Shown piece by piece: positions 34,756-47,599 of a stretch of DNA of 64,000 nt. Where the stretch lies: NCBI GenBank assembly GCA_023653785.1, contig JAMKCH010010208.1, positions 38,860-102,859 of the forward strand. Direction: 5' to 3'. Positions within the stretch are counted from its first letter, which is position 1, and each line of letters starts with the position of its first letter. The notes beneath the pieces are model-generated. The model was not told the DNA's origin. It saw nothing but the letters and a program-made list of their open reading frames with translations, and did no database searches. Source of the stretch: Ophioderma brevispina. Its lineage: Eukaryota; Echinodermata; Ophiuroidea; Amphilepidida; Ophiodermatidae. The translations under genes were made by a program, and so were the position numbers.

Positions 34756-35399
34756 TTACATAATATTTGAAGCTAAATGTTAGTGAGGTCAGTTAGAGTA
34801 AATGTAATAGGGACAATCTTATTTACCTGGATGTTAATGGCAGCGTACAATGGATATGGTTAACATATTATTTGTTTGTGGTGGCTTTTTTTCAGAGTCC
34901 AATAATTCTATCGTTATTTCCTTGCTAGTAGCCTCCTCTCCATGCGAATGGAACGGCTTGGTCACCTGGTTGGAGCTCGGTCTTGGAAACACACTATAAC
35001 GACAATTTTTGGCATATTGATCGCCTGTTTTCTAGCTAGACTCCTCTCTAGGTATAATGGCATGTTTAGCTATTATGTAGTGCCTGCCAATGAGGACGTT
35101 TTTCTCTCTAATTGCAAAGAATTTCACTCTTTTGGAGGACTACAGGGCCCCCCTCCCAAGAGTGTAAATTTAACCTCACCAGAATACTTTGTTGGGTCAA
35201 ATATGATCTGATATTGACAAAATTGTGAATTTCATCCAACACCCTTTTTTAGAGTGGGCGCTGTATACACTCCAAAGAGTGCCTATTTGCTAACCATATA
35301 AGCACCTCACGGAGAATTTCTGACCAAAATCACAAAATGAAATCTCACATTTTGGAAAATTGTATTGACACGAGGGGCATGAGATGCCCCATATTAGCT

Positions 35400-35830
35400 A
35401 ATATCGGGGGGGGGGGACTCCCATCTTGAGGACGGACTCAAGGTTGGGGTATGTAAGCTGTTTAAGAGACCCCCATTTTCAGTCACAGCTGGTCCCCCAA
35501 ATACCCCCATATATTTTGAAAATGTCACCCAAACTGACCACATTGTTGGAGATTTTTACCACTGGCACCTAAAGACCCCTGTTTTGGGAAAATTTTGAAA
35601 ATATATTCACCCAAAGAAACCCCCTATTTGAATTTTTCTAAAAAGACCATCATGTCTGGAAAATTTTGCAGATAAATTTGCACATGAAAAAAACCCCCTA
35701 TTGTTGGGTCATTTTTGGCTGGTCTCTCACCCAAATACCCCTATTTGTTTGAATTCCTCGTCACCCGAATCCCCCGGGTTTTGGAAAGCGCCATGCCTTA
35801 CACCCATACCGCGCAGTACCCGGCACCCCA
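35400..35830 (+). repeat. Dispersed repeat with ACCCCCATTTT / CACCCAAA phrases, copy 1
   Basis: Low-complexity phrases such as GACCCC.ATTTT, TGTCACCCAAA and TTTTGAAAAT recur every 40-70 bp. The counterpart is at 45.35-45.78 kb. Palindromic ACTCCAAAAGAGTG-type sequence lies just upstream in both copies (35.06-35.30 and 45.06-45.22 kb). Confidence 0.6.
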
Positions 35831-36684
35831 TCTCCATGTTCATTATGTGATCCTCCCCCGGGTAAACGGTACGTCGCGTAATTCCATAGGACTGGTGTTA
35901 CAACACATTACCTGAACGATACACCTTCACAGGGTACACGTTTTACAATCGTGTAACAATGATTCAACATGGCAACAGGTCTAGCTAGGGTTACTTGAAA
36001 TCGGCAGTGCTAATATGCACCACATGCTTACACATGAACGCTGTGACTAAAATGATGCAAGCAAAATTTAAATGTCATTAAAACCTAGGGTTGTCCACCT
36101 CAAAACAAGAAACTGTCATCTTCCCGATAGAAACCTATTTTCTAAACAAAAATCAAAGGGTGACCTAATCTCTTTCAAGGACACCCGTCCAGAATTTTCT
36201 GCTAACAAAACAATTGTTAAAAGTTGCAGGGCAAATTTCGCAACTTTTGCAATTATCGATTATCAACGCGTGAGGGATTTGGGTAGTCCTTGCAAATCGA
36301 ATTAATCAACGACAGCATTTTTTAATAGTCTCACTAGGAGTCACCAGGCTGCTGTAGGTTCGCGTCATTTTTTTTCAAATGGCGTCTTAATGTCTAAGAT
36401 TTAGGCATAGGATGCAGATGTGTGTTATGACATCACTGTGACTTCAAATGTAAGTAGACATTGACATTATCTATAAATTCAGATAATGTGGCATTTAAAC
36501 ACTGACCTTTGACACTATTAGTCGTGGTTATCAAAAGTTCACAAATGATTTTTCATCTTTTGGTCACCTTGTTACTTTTTAGTAAAAGTGAAATACTTAT
36601 AACGTAACCATCGATATGATTTAACCATGTAAGCGAGTGTTGGATATGGGCTTGCTTGTATAGATGATATCCTTACGTACTTAC

Positions 36685-36925
36685 CCTGGCCGAATTGTAA
36701 ACTAATTACTTGTTAACTTCATGGATTGGGACATTGACATCACAAACGCGTTATGTTCTTAATAATTGTGTCGGTAACATATATCTGCTTCTCCGTGGAT
36801 CAACGCACTGCATATGACTTCTCTTTCGAATCTAGAGTAGCTAAACTCTTGGAAAAGACTTATTTCAAGAGTAATTCAAAGGAGCACGAAGACACCTGGC
36901 GCACCATAGCCACATCCGATAAAAA
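36685..36925 (-). pseudogene. Propeller exon, frame-broken copy 1
   Basis: This is the counterpart of the intact exon at 46.59-46.83 kb. Both splice sites remain: ATTACAG acceptor and CCAGG|GTAAGTACG donor. The exon is 241 nt instead of 243, with several compensating and non-compensating single-base indels, many in homopolymers, plus substitutions. Translation fails after about a dozen codons. Whether this is a pseudogene or a badly polished copy of the same exon cannot be told from the sequence alone; the indel type favours error. Confidence 0.65.
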
Positions 36926-37063
36926 CTGTAATGAGTAAGTAACATAAGCTATAATTACAATTGTTTTTGAATCTTTTCAATTATGCATCAAATCACAGAC
37001 AAACAAGTTTTTAGAGAAAAGCCATATAGAAAAAAATGTTAGAGAGTCCTAAATCACAAAATG

Positions 37064-40000
37064 TTATAGAACTACTGCCGTCCTAAGACACAATATTATA
37101 ATAGTTTTTGCTCGAAATGAAAACATTACTTGAGGAGCGCACAAAACTGAAGTATTTTGTGATACATAAGACACACATAAACAATGTCTATGTGTAGGCC
37201 AAAAAATAATTGTGCTCAAAAACACATTTATCCAGCCAGACATTTTGGTAGTCCAATAATTTGATATTTGAACGCCAAACACTTGCCAAGAACAACTGTT
37301 TTGTGTTAATATCTGTAAAAATATATTAAAAGTTATCAAATTCACCTTTGGATCGTATAAACATGAGGGAAAGTTTGTATAGGGTAACAAATTATAAATG
37401 TTGTCGAATTGATTTAAATGAATACCAATTTATTGGTGCTACTCCTAAGTTAACAGAATATTTTGTCCTTTCTATGATCTATAGTTTATACAATACCACA
37501 TAACAGTTCATGGTCATCCGGGGGGTAAAAATTTACAGAATTGTCCTATTTTTTTTCGAACTGGTTACATATAAATTGTAACGAACTGTCAAAGATTCTT
37601 TGAGAGTTCTATATAAATTACGAGTTTTTAAAGCTCGTGGCCTCCCATTGACCACTCAACTTACCCGTCCACATTTTGTTGCAATTATGCAACGAACCAC
37701 AATATAAATTTTTGGCTCTGTACCAGTAAAGACAATTTGACACCATTATTTTTTATAACGAACGGTTATATTGAACTTGTACCCCCCCTTGGTGGCTTTA
37801 TTATATTGAACTACAACCTGCAGATAGGTCACGCTATGTCCTTATTGAATCCTGAAAGTAGACAAACTTGGTATATCCCTTTTGACGCGTTTTGACCCTT
37901 TTTTTCATATTTTGACCTCTATATCACTTACGTCCCCTTGAGAAAAATACTACCACCTGACCATCACCGCAAAAATAGGGAGGTAGCGTTATTGGTGTTG
38001 TTAGATCTGGGATCAATTTCCCCCTAACCAACAAGGCCATGGTCCGCTCCGTGCAATTTGAAAAGTAGCAAAACTGTCATTTAGGGCATTTAAGGATATA
38101 ACCTTACCCCTAAAGAACACATATCTACTCTTTTGATTTAGTAAACTTTTGATATGTTGATCTTACATTGAAAGATCTTTCTTTTGCAATTAGTTTTTGG
38201 GTTAAGGCTCATTGTGTCCAATTTTGACTGGCCTATTTGTGGGCAAATCTTATCTTCTGCGCCCGCAATCAGAGCGTCCCTATAATGGCGTTGAAGCGAA
38301 ATGATTGTGTCGATTTCCTGATGGAAGCGAAATAATGATAATAGGTAACAATGCTTTGAAACCGCTGGAAAAGGTGCTATAACCAAATGTCATTATTATT
38401 ATTAATTACAATCATATTTTTTTTCAATACAGTTAAAAGTTGTATCCCACTTTTTCATCAATATGACAAACAGCAATTGGGTAAAATTACTCGATGGGGA
38501 TACTATTCATATCATGAGTGTCATTATATAGGCCATCAACAACACGGATGTAAAGATTGTGTCATTTAGTACACAACTGACTTTAAGCCAGAAAATCTTT
38601 TCAACCATAATTCATGTTAATATTTTTAATGAATCAAACACGGGTTATGTCAACCGTAAAAGTTAACGTGTAAGTTATGATACTGTCATGTGGACTCTTA
38701 GTTTGTTTACAACGAATGAACATTTGCCGATTAACTCACCGAAGGCTCCCAGTGGCTCCTCCAAACAACATACAGATGTGACAACACAGCAATGCAATCA
38801 TATCAAATAGATATGAAATTCATCTGACAAAATAGAGAGGTATCACAAATCTCCTTCACACCAAACAGGAACCGCATAGTCTTTTGACCGGATGAATTAT
38901 TGATATCAAGAGGAACATGGCAAAGTTTTCATGATTTGAATAAGAAGGAAGTGCTTGTGAAAGTGTTTTGTTATTACAAATCGTGTATATTACTTTTGAC
39001 TAAAAATCCTGTGAACACCATGTTCCCACTCTGTAAAGAAAATGCGTATTAACCATAGATACTATAAATATGTTTTCCTTTCCAGTTATTTCCGTTTTTG
39101 AGTAATGCATCAGTCCCTGGAAAATCGGAATAGCTGAACTCAAAACCAATTTCAGTATTTCCCCGTCATCGATATTCAATGTTGTCTAAATTGTATTCTT
39201 TAAAATTTATCATTGGTATGTTCAATTGGAGTCGAAACTCGTCCGATATATCAAGCGCCAAGTATTAAAAAGTAAATTCGTCAATTATCGTTGATGTTCA
39301 TTACCGTTTGCTTCAATTTAGTCTCTCTTGTGTATAGACTTATGTAGTCCCTAATTTATGTAATACACACTCTATATTCAGCTCATTTCTAAATTTGCAA
39401 TGCTGTCTTGGCAGGCGTAGGCACATCATGCCGGAGCCAGTTTTTGAGGTTGATGTTAGACACAAAGGCTGGTATTCAGAAAGGGATTCTAACTTTAGTC
39501 CTGGGTTTAAACCAGGGTTAGTCCTACACGATTGGACCTTTTTTCCTTCCAACATAGGCCTACTTCCAACAGGTGCGAGGGCTTGAACTGGGCAATATAT
39601 TACTATTCATTCTTGTATAGGGAATGGGTATGGATCAATTACACAATAGCATATATTGGTCAATGAAACACTGAAATTAAATAAGTAGTATTTTTTTTGT
39701 GACTAAAGGTCAAATGTCACCTTTTGTGGAAAATAGTTTTTGTCATGGATATGCCATTGGTGGTCGGGGTGTCCATACGGACCTATTCGCAATGCGGGGA
39801 CGCGATTTTTTCGCATACATGTCGAAGATGCAGGATAACACCTTGACAATTAGCAGGAACACGGCCCCGCAAATGTCATTTGCTTTTTCGAGCGATCCGT
39901 CGGAAAACTGATTTTATGGTCCATATGGACCCCCTCCCTTGACAATGACCACTGTCGGTTGTTTTGATACGATAGTGATTTTTGCATCTCCGTCCATTTC

Positions 40001-41067
40001 TACACAATTTTTTTCGTAATTGGCCATGGCATGATTATATCGGACGTTGCAAAGCATTTTTTTTTTGTTTCTCTAAATTACAAAACTCAATTCAGTCAGG
40101 TGTAAAAAGAATGTTTTTATTCTTACCCCTATAAATTGGTTCAGTGCGCTGCTATTTTTCAAATTAAATGAAAAACGAATGTTCATCTCAAAACAATTTC
40201 AAATACGGTGACATTATCTGAACAGCTGGTGCACCACATCCTATCACATCTCAAATTGAGAATATTTTTTTGCGCTTTAAAAAATACATATCATTACAAA
40301 AGGTATTCATGAGTTTTTATATTTTTTACGGACTGGGGTCGTTATTTTTACGTAATGCGTAAGCCAAAAGGCAAACAATGAAAAACCTTTCCCCAATGAT
40401 TTTGATTTTAAATAATTTAAAATGTAATACGATTCTCTGAAGGTTTGGAAAATAGAAAAATATTTCTCGAAACATTTCATTTTAAAATATCTTTTAAAAC
40501 ATAAAAAATAGTTCATCGTCTCGTTCACTGTTTAATGATTTCAAAAGTTTAGAACATGTTGCTGAATCAGTTACCACATGATTCTTTACAATGAACACTG
40601 TTGCTTTTCAATATCCAAGATAATCCAAGACAGAATGTCACATGATATGGTTAAAACTTTTATAATAAATAAAACTCCCATTTCACAAGCTTCAATCTTG
40701 GTATCTACCCAACCAACCGAAGGTGATATTGACGCAGGTCTTTCTTTTGATGCTTGTATCCACAGTTAAAAATCAACCATGTATGATAAAACAAGTGTTT
40801 TTAATCTCATCTTTATATAGTATAATATCGACTAAAAGGAAAGTAAAATCGAGCGTAACTCCTCTCAAATTGGGATCTTAGAGCACCCTGGTACTCTATT
40901 TTTAATGTGGGTAGCAATCTGAAGAATCATTAAACCGCTTGAAAATTTAATATTCCTAATGGCATTTCTCTCTGAATTGGTATAACCCGGAGCTAGCAAA
41001 CATTGGTAACACATCTCAATACAAAATGTTTTGGTGATTAAATATTTGACCGACTGACAGGGACCAT
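37064..41067. other. Unassigned interior of tandem unit 1
   Basis: Apart from the 3' tail at 38.35 kb and a TTTAAACCAGG-centred palindrome near 39505, no recognised gene or element. Frames of 60-85 codons repeat in both copies simply because the DNA is duplicated. None has convincing splice context. Confidence 0.4.
38344..38406 (+). repeat. LINE/SINE-type 3' tail with (ATT)n, copy 1
   Basis: GTAACAATGCTTTGAAACC, then GGAAAAGGTGCTATAACC, then (ATT)n. This resembles the conserved 3' tail (GCGCTTTGA..., GGCGCTATATAAAT, ATT repeats) shared by many animal LINE and SINE families. The body upstream was not identified. Copy 2 is at 48361-48423. Confidence 0.5.
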
Positions 41068-41815
41068 CCCCGACACATATCTTAGTGCCGCAGATTGTGC
41101 TTAAGGAGAGGGGGCCAAACAAAGAGTGTACAGTGGGTCAAATTTTAAATTTGATCCAATCATGTTGAAAACCACACCATGTTATGTGTCTAGAACAACA
41201 TAAGGATCAGAAAATGATCATCGTTTGTACTATGTACAGCCTAAGTTTCAGAGTTATGGCTAAAACAGCCAAAAATCATCTAAGGTTCATTTCAGTTGTT
41301 TACTGGGTCAATTTTAAAGTGCTCCGATGTGGATAAAAATGTGCAAATTATGTGATTAATAGGTTACAATAAGGAATACGTTTTGAATGTCTTAAATTCT
41401 TAGTTGCCGATGTAGGGGCACAGAGGTCAACGGTCCATTGCATTCAATGGGGCTTGATCTTATTACCCCCCTACTTCTTAAGGCAAACATTTTGAGAACA
41501 CTCAAACATTCCTTATTTTAGCTATGAGCTCCACCAATAATTGCACCCATTTTTTATCCAATCGGAGCAATTTTAAATTGTGAACCCCTGTAGAACTGAA
41601 ATGGTCCCCTTTTTTATTAATTTTGCTGTTTTAGCCTAACTCTGAAACTTAAGCTGTACAGTACAATATACCTATTTCTGAATCCTTCTAGGTTTGACCA
41701 TAATATGGTAACTTTCAACATGATTTGGATCAATTTAAAAATTTGCCCCTGTACAATCTTTGTCTGGCACCCCTCTCTTAAGGCCACCATTTGCGGCACT
41801 TAATAATCCTCGGCG
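41068..41815. mobile_element. Long foldback element, copy 1
   Basis: The halves are inverted repeats of about 330-370 bp around a centre near 41440. The left edge (TTAGTGCCGCAGATTG, GCTTAAGGAGAGGGG) pairs with the right edge (CTCTCTTAAGGCC, TTTGCGGCACTTAA). Inner blocks around GATCCAAT and CTGAAACTTA also pair. No coding capacity. Confidence 0.75.
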
Positions 41816-41995
41816 TTTCAGGGGTTCTGTCAAGACGGCACATATTTAATCACTCCAAACCTTTTGTACTTGAGATGTGTTATCAAACTGTGTGCTAGCT
41901 CCAGGCTATATTAATTCGGTGCGGAGGTTATGGCCAGCGTGGTACCACGAAACTATTTGATATAATACCTTTTTCAGCAAATTGTTAAGCATTGT

Positions 41996-42090
41996 TATAC
42001 GCCCGTTACGCGGGGGGGGGGGGGGGGTGGGTTGCGGGGTCGGCGCACCCCCCCCCCAAATTCCACAAATTGGGAAAATGTTCACTTTTG
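41996..42090 (+). repeat. G-run dispersed repeat at the unit junction
   Basis: GCCCGTTACGC, a run of G, GGTTGCGGGG, then a run of C and AATTCCACAAATTGGG. It matches 52.12-52.21 kb. The tandem junction falls 3' of it, between TTCACTTTT and GACACCTGG. Confidence 0.75.
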
Positions 42091-43583
42091 ACACCTGGTC
42101 CCGACGGCGTTCCTGCAGTGGTCTGGGGGGTCCACTGTTCCATGGTCAACTGTTAGAATTTTGTAATGACGCCTGCATGGGGGGCAGGCCAGCCTTGCCT
42201 TTTCGCAATCATTCATCATTCCTCTAGGAGGGGCGACCTCCAACAACCCCAAAATACAGAGGATTACCTGTCACCCACTGGCCTCCAGATCTGCAACTCC
42301 ATGCATGCCAAACATAATCACCTCACTTAAGTGGATCCCGTTTCTTCGGACGGAGCCGGAGCGGTTTCGCAGGGGCGATCAACACTGCCTCAGATGCTTG
42401 CCCTCAGGGGATCATAGAAGAGTTGAGAATTTCCCAGAGAAAGGCTTCGGTTGTGTTTTTGTGGATTTTTCCAAGGCTTTGACAGTGTTGGCGGGGATGT
42501 GGTGCTCATGGTTCTCTTCGTCAAACTGCGGTGTCCCGGAGGGGACTGTCGGGCGGGTGGCCATCATGTGTTGATGGCCCATGTAGCTTTGTGCAGACCG
42601 TGGTTGGGCCCACAGGGAGTTTTCCTGACGGCTGCTGTGGTCCTCCGGGAGATGCACTCTTTCTCCCTGTCCTCTTTTACGTGGTTGGATTACAGTCCTC
42701 ATACAGAGTATTGACTCATGGACGACGGGGGACTCGCCATCGGGCCCGGGCGTGTTCCAGACGTCGCGTGGGTCAGCGTCTCACAGGCCTTGGCTGCGCG
42801 GGTGGTCTGGGCGCTGACAGCTGTCCTGATTTTTGGTGCACGGGTCTACTGGCATCACTTGAGGGTGCTGCAGACGGGGTCGCCTGCATCTAAATGCCAG
42901 GGGGACTGAATATATGACTGTCAGTGCTGGAGGACGATCATCAACTGGCCTGCACGGCAGATGGTGCCGGCCTCAGGGAGGTCGGGGACTCGAGTGTCTT
43001 GGGGTCATGTGTTGCCGACGGCGGAGGGACTTCCTGTCACACGGGGGACAAGCTTGGAATGCCTGCAAATAACTTGCGCCACTTATGGCGATCTGGTGTC
43101 TCCGATTCAGCCAGGCTGGATTCTTTGGAGCCTGTGTGGAGGTGTCCTGTTATGGATCTGGGCCTGGCCCGTGGGGCAGAGCTGCGTGCATGGACTTGGT
43201 GGCGCCTGCCCCGGGCTTCTTGTTGCGAGTGCAGTGGCAATGTCTGGCGTGGCGCACGGGGCCGGAGCGCATATTATGGAGATGTCCGCGTCCGGTTTTT
43301 CATCTTCTGTTGCCCGCGCCGTGCCGATTTGCCGGGCGCTGTCATCGTGCGATTGACAGAGATCTCAGACGGTCGCATGTTGAAGTTTGCCGTGCCAAAA
43401 CGGGTTTCTCTGGCCCCTTTGACCTACATTGATGTTAATGTGCTCGAGACGTCCGGCGGGATCCGTCTGGCATCCCCCGCCGATTCCTTGGTGACGGGCG
43501 GGGACGTTTGGCGCTGCGTGGTGGAACGCTCTCGCCTGCGGCCGTTAGATAATGATGAAACTCTTTCCCCGCGACATTTTTAG
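42091..43583 (+). pseudogene. A-to-G-shifted LINE, second copy
   Basis: Appears identical to 32121-33613 on every line compared, including the same 219-codon frame (42924-43583). It lacks the upstream 420 bp of LINE present in copy 1, because the tandem junction cuts in at the TPGPDG region. Confidence 0.75.
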
Positions 43584-44590
43584 TCGGCTACGATTAAAAA
43601 ATTGAAAAACTTTCCTTAATAAACGATGCGGTAAAACTGGCTATTTGAAAACCTGTATGCCAGCGTAAAGCCGACAGATTTTTTGGCCTAATAGGAAAAA
43701 ACGTGACCACGCACCTTCACACCGTTATACCAGTTCCTATTAAGCCTTGGCATATCCAGGGAGAAAAATACAAATACCGATGAATCTTGTCCCCATTATA
43801 GAGCCATTAGTCGATCATTATATTCCCGAATTATGATTCTGCCAACGCATTTACTGGATATCGGGTTATGATCAGCCTATTCTACAGATCCTCATCCTTC
43901 GGTAAATTCCATAACTCCCTCAGATTCGGATTGATCATATCCACATTCAGGTTTATTTTTAGAACTACGAAATCATGATCATAATAAATAAAATATATTA
44001 CAAGTGCATCCTCAAGTTGCAAGTGCATTTAGCTGTATATCCAGAAACGGTTTTCATATCCACTTTGTATAGCAATTCACTACATACCACACATTACCAG
44101 GTGGTCCTGCTTGACCCTATCAGGCCCGTGGTAAATAGTTGAGTACACATCTTGATTCTCGTTTACACCATTAGCCGGTAATTTCCCTCAATATCTAATA
44201 TCTACTCTATATTATCAACAGGGTGATGAAGTCAATGACGATAATCAAATATAAAGTACATATGATATCCCTCTGTACAACTTGACAGCAACATCAACTC
44301 CGCACCTATACCAATGAAAACTGCAGTACGAAATGCTGATGCTGGGACTTGAAAATGCGATCAATATAACCTAATCTTCATCATTAATACAAATCAAAGA
44401 TGTTTTTGTCCAGTATTGCGTTTTAAAGACTCTAAATACACACCATTCCTACAAACATTTGAATACATTATCCGGCTTCAATCGGTAATTGATTATCTTG
44501 TGAATGAGCAACTAACTTCAAAAACACTCCATTCGTGCAAAATAATGGAGCGAAAAGCAATAGGGTGACGTCCCAGATGTGTGTTAAGTC

Positions 44591-44693
44591 GGATATTACA
44601 CTCGTAACTCTCCATTCGTGGCTGAGAATGGCTTCGGGGCTACGCCCCTCAGCCATTCTCAGCCACGAACGGAGAGTAACTCGTGTAATATCC
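44591..44693. repeat. Long palindrome with GC loop, copy 2
   Basis: A nearly perfect 103-bp palindrome. GGATATTACACTCGTAACTC on the left pairs with GAGTAACTCGTGTAATATCC on the right. GTGGCTGAGAATGGCT pairs with its complement around the loop TCGGGGCTACGCCCCTC. Only about three mismatches are seen in 43-bp arms. Confidence 0.9.
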
Positions 44694-45339
44694 TTTACAT
44701 AATATTTCTAAGCTAAATGTTAGTGAGGTGAGTAGAGTAAATGTAATCAGGGACAATCTTATGTAACATGGATGTTAATGTCAGCGTACAATGGATATGG
44801 TTAACATAATTATTTTTTGTGGTGGCTTTTTTTCAGTCCAATAATTCTATCGATATTTTCCTTGGTAAGTAGCCTCCTCTCCATGCTAATGGAACGGCTT
44901 GGTCACATGGTTGGAAGATCGGTCTTGGAAACACACTATAACGACAATTTTGGCATATTGATCGCCTGTTCTAGCTAGACTCCCCTCTAGTATATGGGTC
45001 ATGTTTAGCTATTGTGTAGTGCCTGCCAATGAGGACGTTTTTCTCTCTAATTGCAAAAGAATTTCACTCTTTTGGAGTGACTACAGGGCCCCCTCCAAAA
45101 GAGTGAAATTTCATACCTAAAAAGAATACTTTTTGGGTCAAATATGATCTTGATAATTGACAAAATTGTGAAATTTCACTCTTTTTAGAGTGGGCGCTGT
45201 AGTCACTCCAAAAGAGTGCCTATTTGCCTAACCATATGAAGCACCTCACGGAGAATTTCTGACCAAATCACAAATGACAATCATCACATTTTTGTGAAAA
45301 TTGATTGACACGAGGGGCATGAGATGCACCATATTGCTA

Positions 45340-45790
45340 ATATACGGGGGGGGGGACTCCCATCTTGGAGGTGACGGACTCAGGTGACGGGTATGTAAAG
45401 CTGTTAAGACCCCAATTTTCAGCACAGCTGTCACCAAAGACCCCCATATATTTTGAAAATGTCACCCAAACTGACCACATTGCTTGGAGAGTTTTACCAC
45501 TGGCACCTAAAGACCCCTTTTTTGGGGAAAATTTTGAAAATATTCACCCAAAGACCCCTATTTTGAATTTTTCTAAAAAGACCACATGTTCTGGAAAATT
45601 TTGCATATAAATTTGTCACCTGAAAAACCCCCTATTTTGGGGCATTTTGGCTGTCTCTCACCCAAATACCCCTATTTGTTTGAGTCCTCTGTCACCGAAT
45701 GCCCCCGGGTTTGGAAGCGCCAGCCTTACACCCATACCCGCAGTACCCAGCACCCATATCCATTTCATTATGTGATCCGCCCCCGGGTAT
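45340..45790 (+). repeat. Dispersed repeat with ACCCCCATTTT / CACCCAAA phrases, copy 2
   Basis: Counterpart of 35.40-35.83 kb, with cleaner phrase spacing. It starts next to a G run (45346-45354) and ends near GCCCCCGGGT. Confidence 0.6.
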
Positions 45791-46586
45791 ACGGTACGTC
45801 GCGTAATTCCATAGGAATGGCGTTACAACACATTACTGAACGATACACCATGTCACAGTGTACACGTTTACAATCGTGTAACAACGATTCAACGTGGCAA
45901 CAGGTCTAGGGTTACTTGAAATCGGCAGCGCCAATATGCACCACATGCTTACACATTGAAAGCGTGACTAAAATGATGCAAGCAAAATTTAAATGTCATT
46001 AAAACCTAGGGGGTGTCCACTTCAAAACAAAACTGTCATCTCTATAGAACATATTTCTACATCAAATGGTGACATAATCTTTCGAGGACACCCTCCAGAA
46101 TTTCTGTAAAAAATGGTTAAAGTTGCAGCAAATTTCGCACTTTTGCATTACGATGATCAAACTCGTGAGGGATTATGGGTAGTCTGGCAAATCGAAATTA
46201 ATCAACGACAGCATTTTTAATAGTCTCAGCTAGGAGTCACGCAGGCGGCGGTAGGTTCGTCATTTTTTTTCAAAATGGCGTCTATGTCTAGAGATATTAG
46301 GCATATGATGCAGATGTGTGTTATGACATCACTGTGAACTCAAATGTATAGACAATTGACATTATTCTTATAAAATGTCAGATATGGTGTCATTTTAAAC
46401 ACATGAACTTTGACACTATTAGTCAGTGGTTATCAAAAGTTCACAAATGATTTTTCATCTTTTGGTCACCTTGTTACTTTTTAGTAAAAGTGAAATAATT
46501 ATAACGTAACCATCGATATGATTTTACAATGTAAGCGAGTGTTGGATATGGGCTTGCTTGTATAGATGATATCCTTACGTACTTAC

Positions 46587-46829
46587 CCTGTGCGAAATTG
46601 TAAACGATTAAATTGTTACTGCATGGATTGGGACAAGTGACATCACAACGCGTTATGTTCTTATAATTTGTGTCGGTAACATAGATCTGCTTTCTCGTGG
46701 GGTCATACGCAGCTGCATATACGTCTCTTTCGAATCTAGAGTAGCTAAACTCTTTGAAAAGACTTATTTCAAGAGTACTCAAAGGAGCCACAAAGACACC
46801 TGGCGCACCATAGCCACATCCGATAAAAA
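46587..46829 (-). CDS. Beta-propeller (YWTD/LDLR-B-like) exon, intact copy
   Basis: On the minus strand the acceptor CTTACTCATACAG is followed by 243 nt and the donor CAGG|GTAAGTACG. The 81-codon frame is open. It reads FIGCGYGAPGVFVAPL, then ERDVYAAAYDPTRKQIYVTD, then RCDVTCPNPC and LIVYNFAQ. YDPTRKQIYVTD matches the YDP...VYWTD signature of LDL-receptor class B/propeller blades; the CDVTCPNPC insert is cysteine-rich. It is symmetric phase 1-1, as expected for an extracellular module. The protein would be secreted or a cell-surface ectodomain. The frame-broken twin at 36.69 kb keeps the same splice sites. A likely downstream exon is at 24.98 kb. Confidence 0.65.
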
Positions 46830-47599
46830 CTGTATGAGTAAGTAAACAGAAGCTATAATTACAATTTGTTTTGATCTTTTCATTATGCATCAAATCAAAG
46901 ACAAAAACAAAGTTTTAGAGAAAAGCCATATAGAAAAATGTTAGAGAGTCATAAAATCACAAAATGTTATAGAACTACGACGTCATAAAGACACAATATT
47001 ATAAGAGTTTTTGCTCGAAAATGAAAACATTACTTGAGGAGCGCACAAAACATGAAGTATTTTGTGATATCATAAGACACACATAAACAATGTCTATGTG
47101 TATATTTATGTATCATAGCCACCGTAATGTTTGAGTAAACTATTTTGATTTAATAATTTAATTGCGCGTAATACACGCGGGAGACACAAACATTTAATTA
47201 GGCGCAAAAATAATTGTGCTCAAACACATTTATTACAGGCAAAGACATTTTGTAGTCCAATAATTTTATTATTTGACCCAAAACACATTGCAAAAGAATA
47301 ATGTTTGATGTTAATATACTGTGAAAAATATATTAAAAGTTTATCAAAGTCAACCTTGTGGATCGTATAGAAACAAGAGGGAAAGTTTGTATAGGGGTAA
47401 CAAATTATAAATGTGCGAATTGATTTAAATGATATACCAATTTATTGGGCTACTCCTAAGGTTTAACAAGACATAGTTTGTCCTTTCTATGATCTATAGT
47501 TTTAATACAATAGGCACATAACAGTTCATGGTCATCCTGGGGGTAAAATTTACAGAATGGTCCTATTTTGTTCGAACTGGTTACATATAAATTGTAAGG

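Larger units (their letters stand above)
32120..42089 (+). repeat. 10-kb tandem unit, copy 1
   Basis: Starts inside the LINE at GACACCTGGTCCCGACGG and runs to the G-run repeat at 42.0 kb, where copy 2 begins at the same LINE position. Segments 32120-33877 and 37583-41133 match copy 2 almost perfectly. Segments 33878-37582 and 41134-42089 align with many indels and some longer gaps, for example about 100 bp missing here near 37195. Confidence 0.95.

Noticed and set aside
34942..35211. 89-codon plus frame with a hydrophobic stretch, possible membrane protein
   Set aside because: It runs into ACTCCAAAAGAGTG palindromic repeats, and the matching frame is not kept in copy 2.
40865..41122. 85-codon minus frame KYLITKTFCIEMCYQCLLAPGY
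   Set aside because: It overlaps the left arm of a long foldback element and changes end between the two copies; no splice context.
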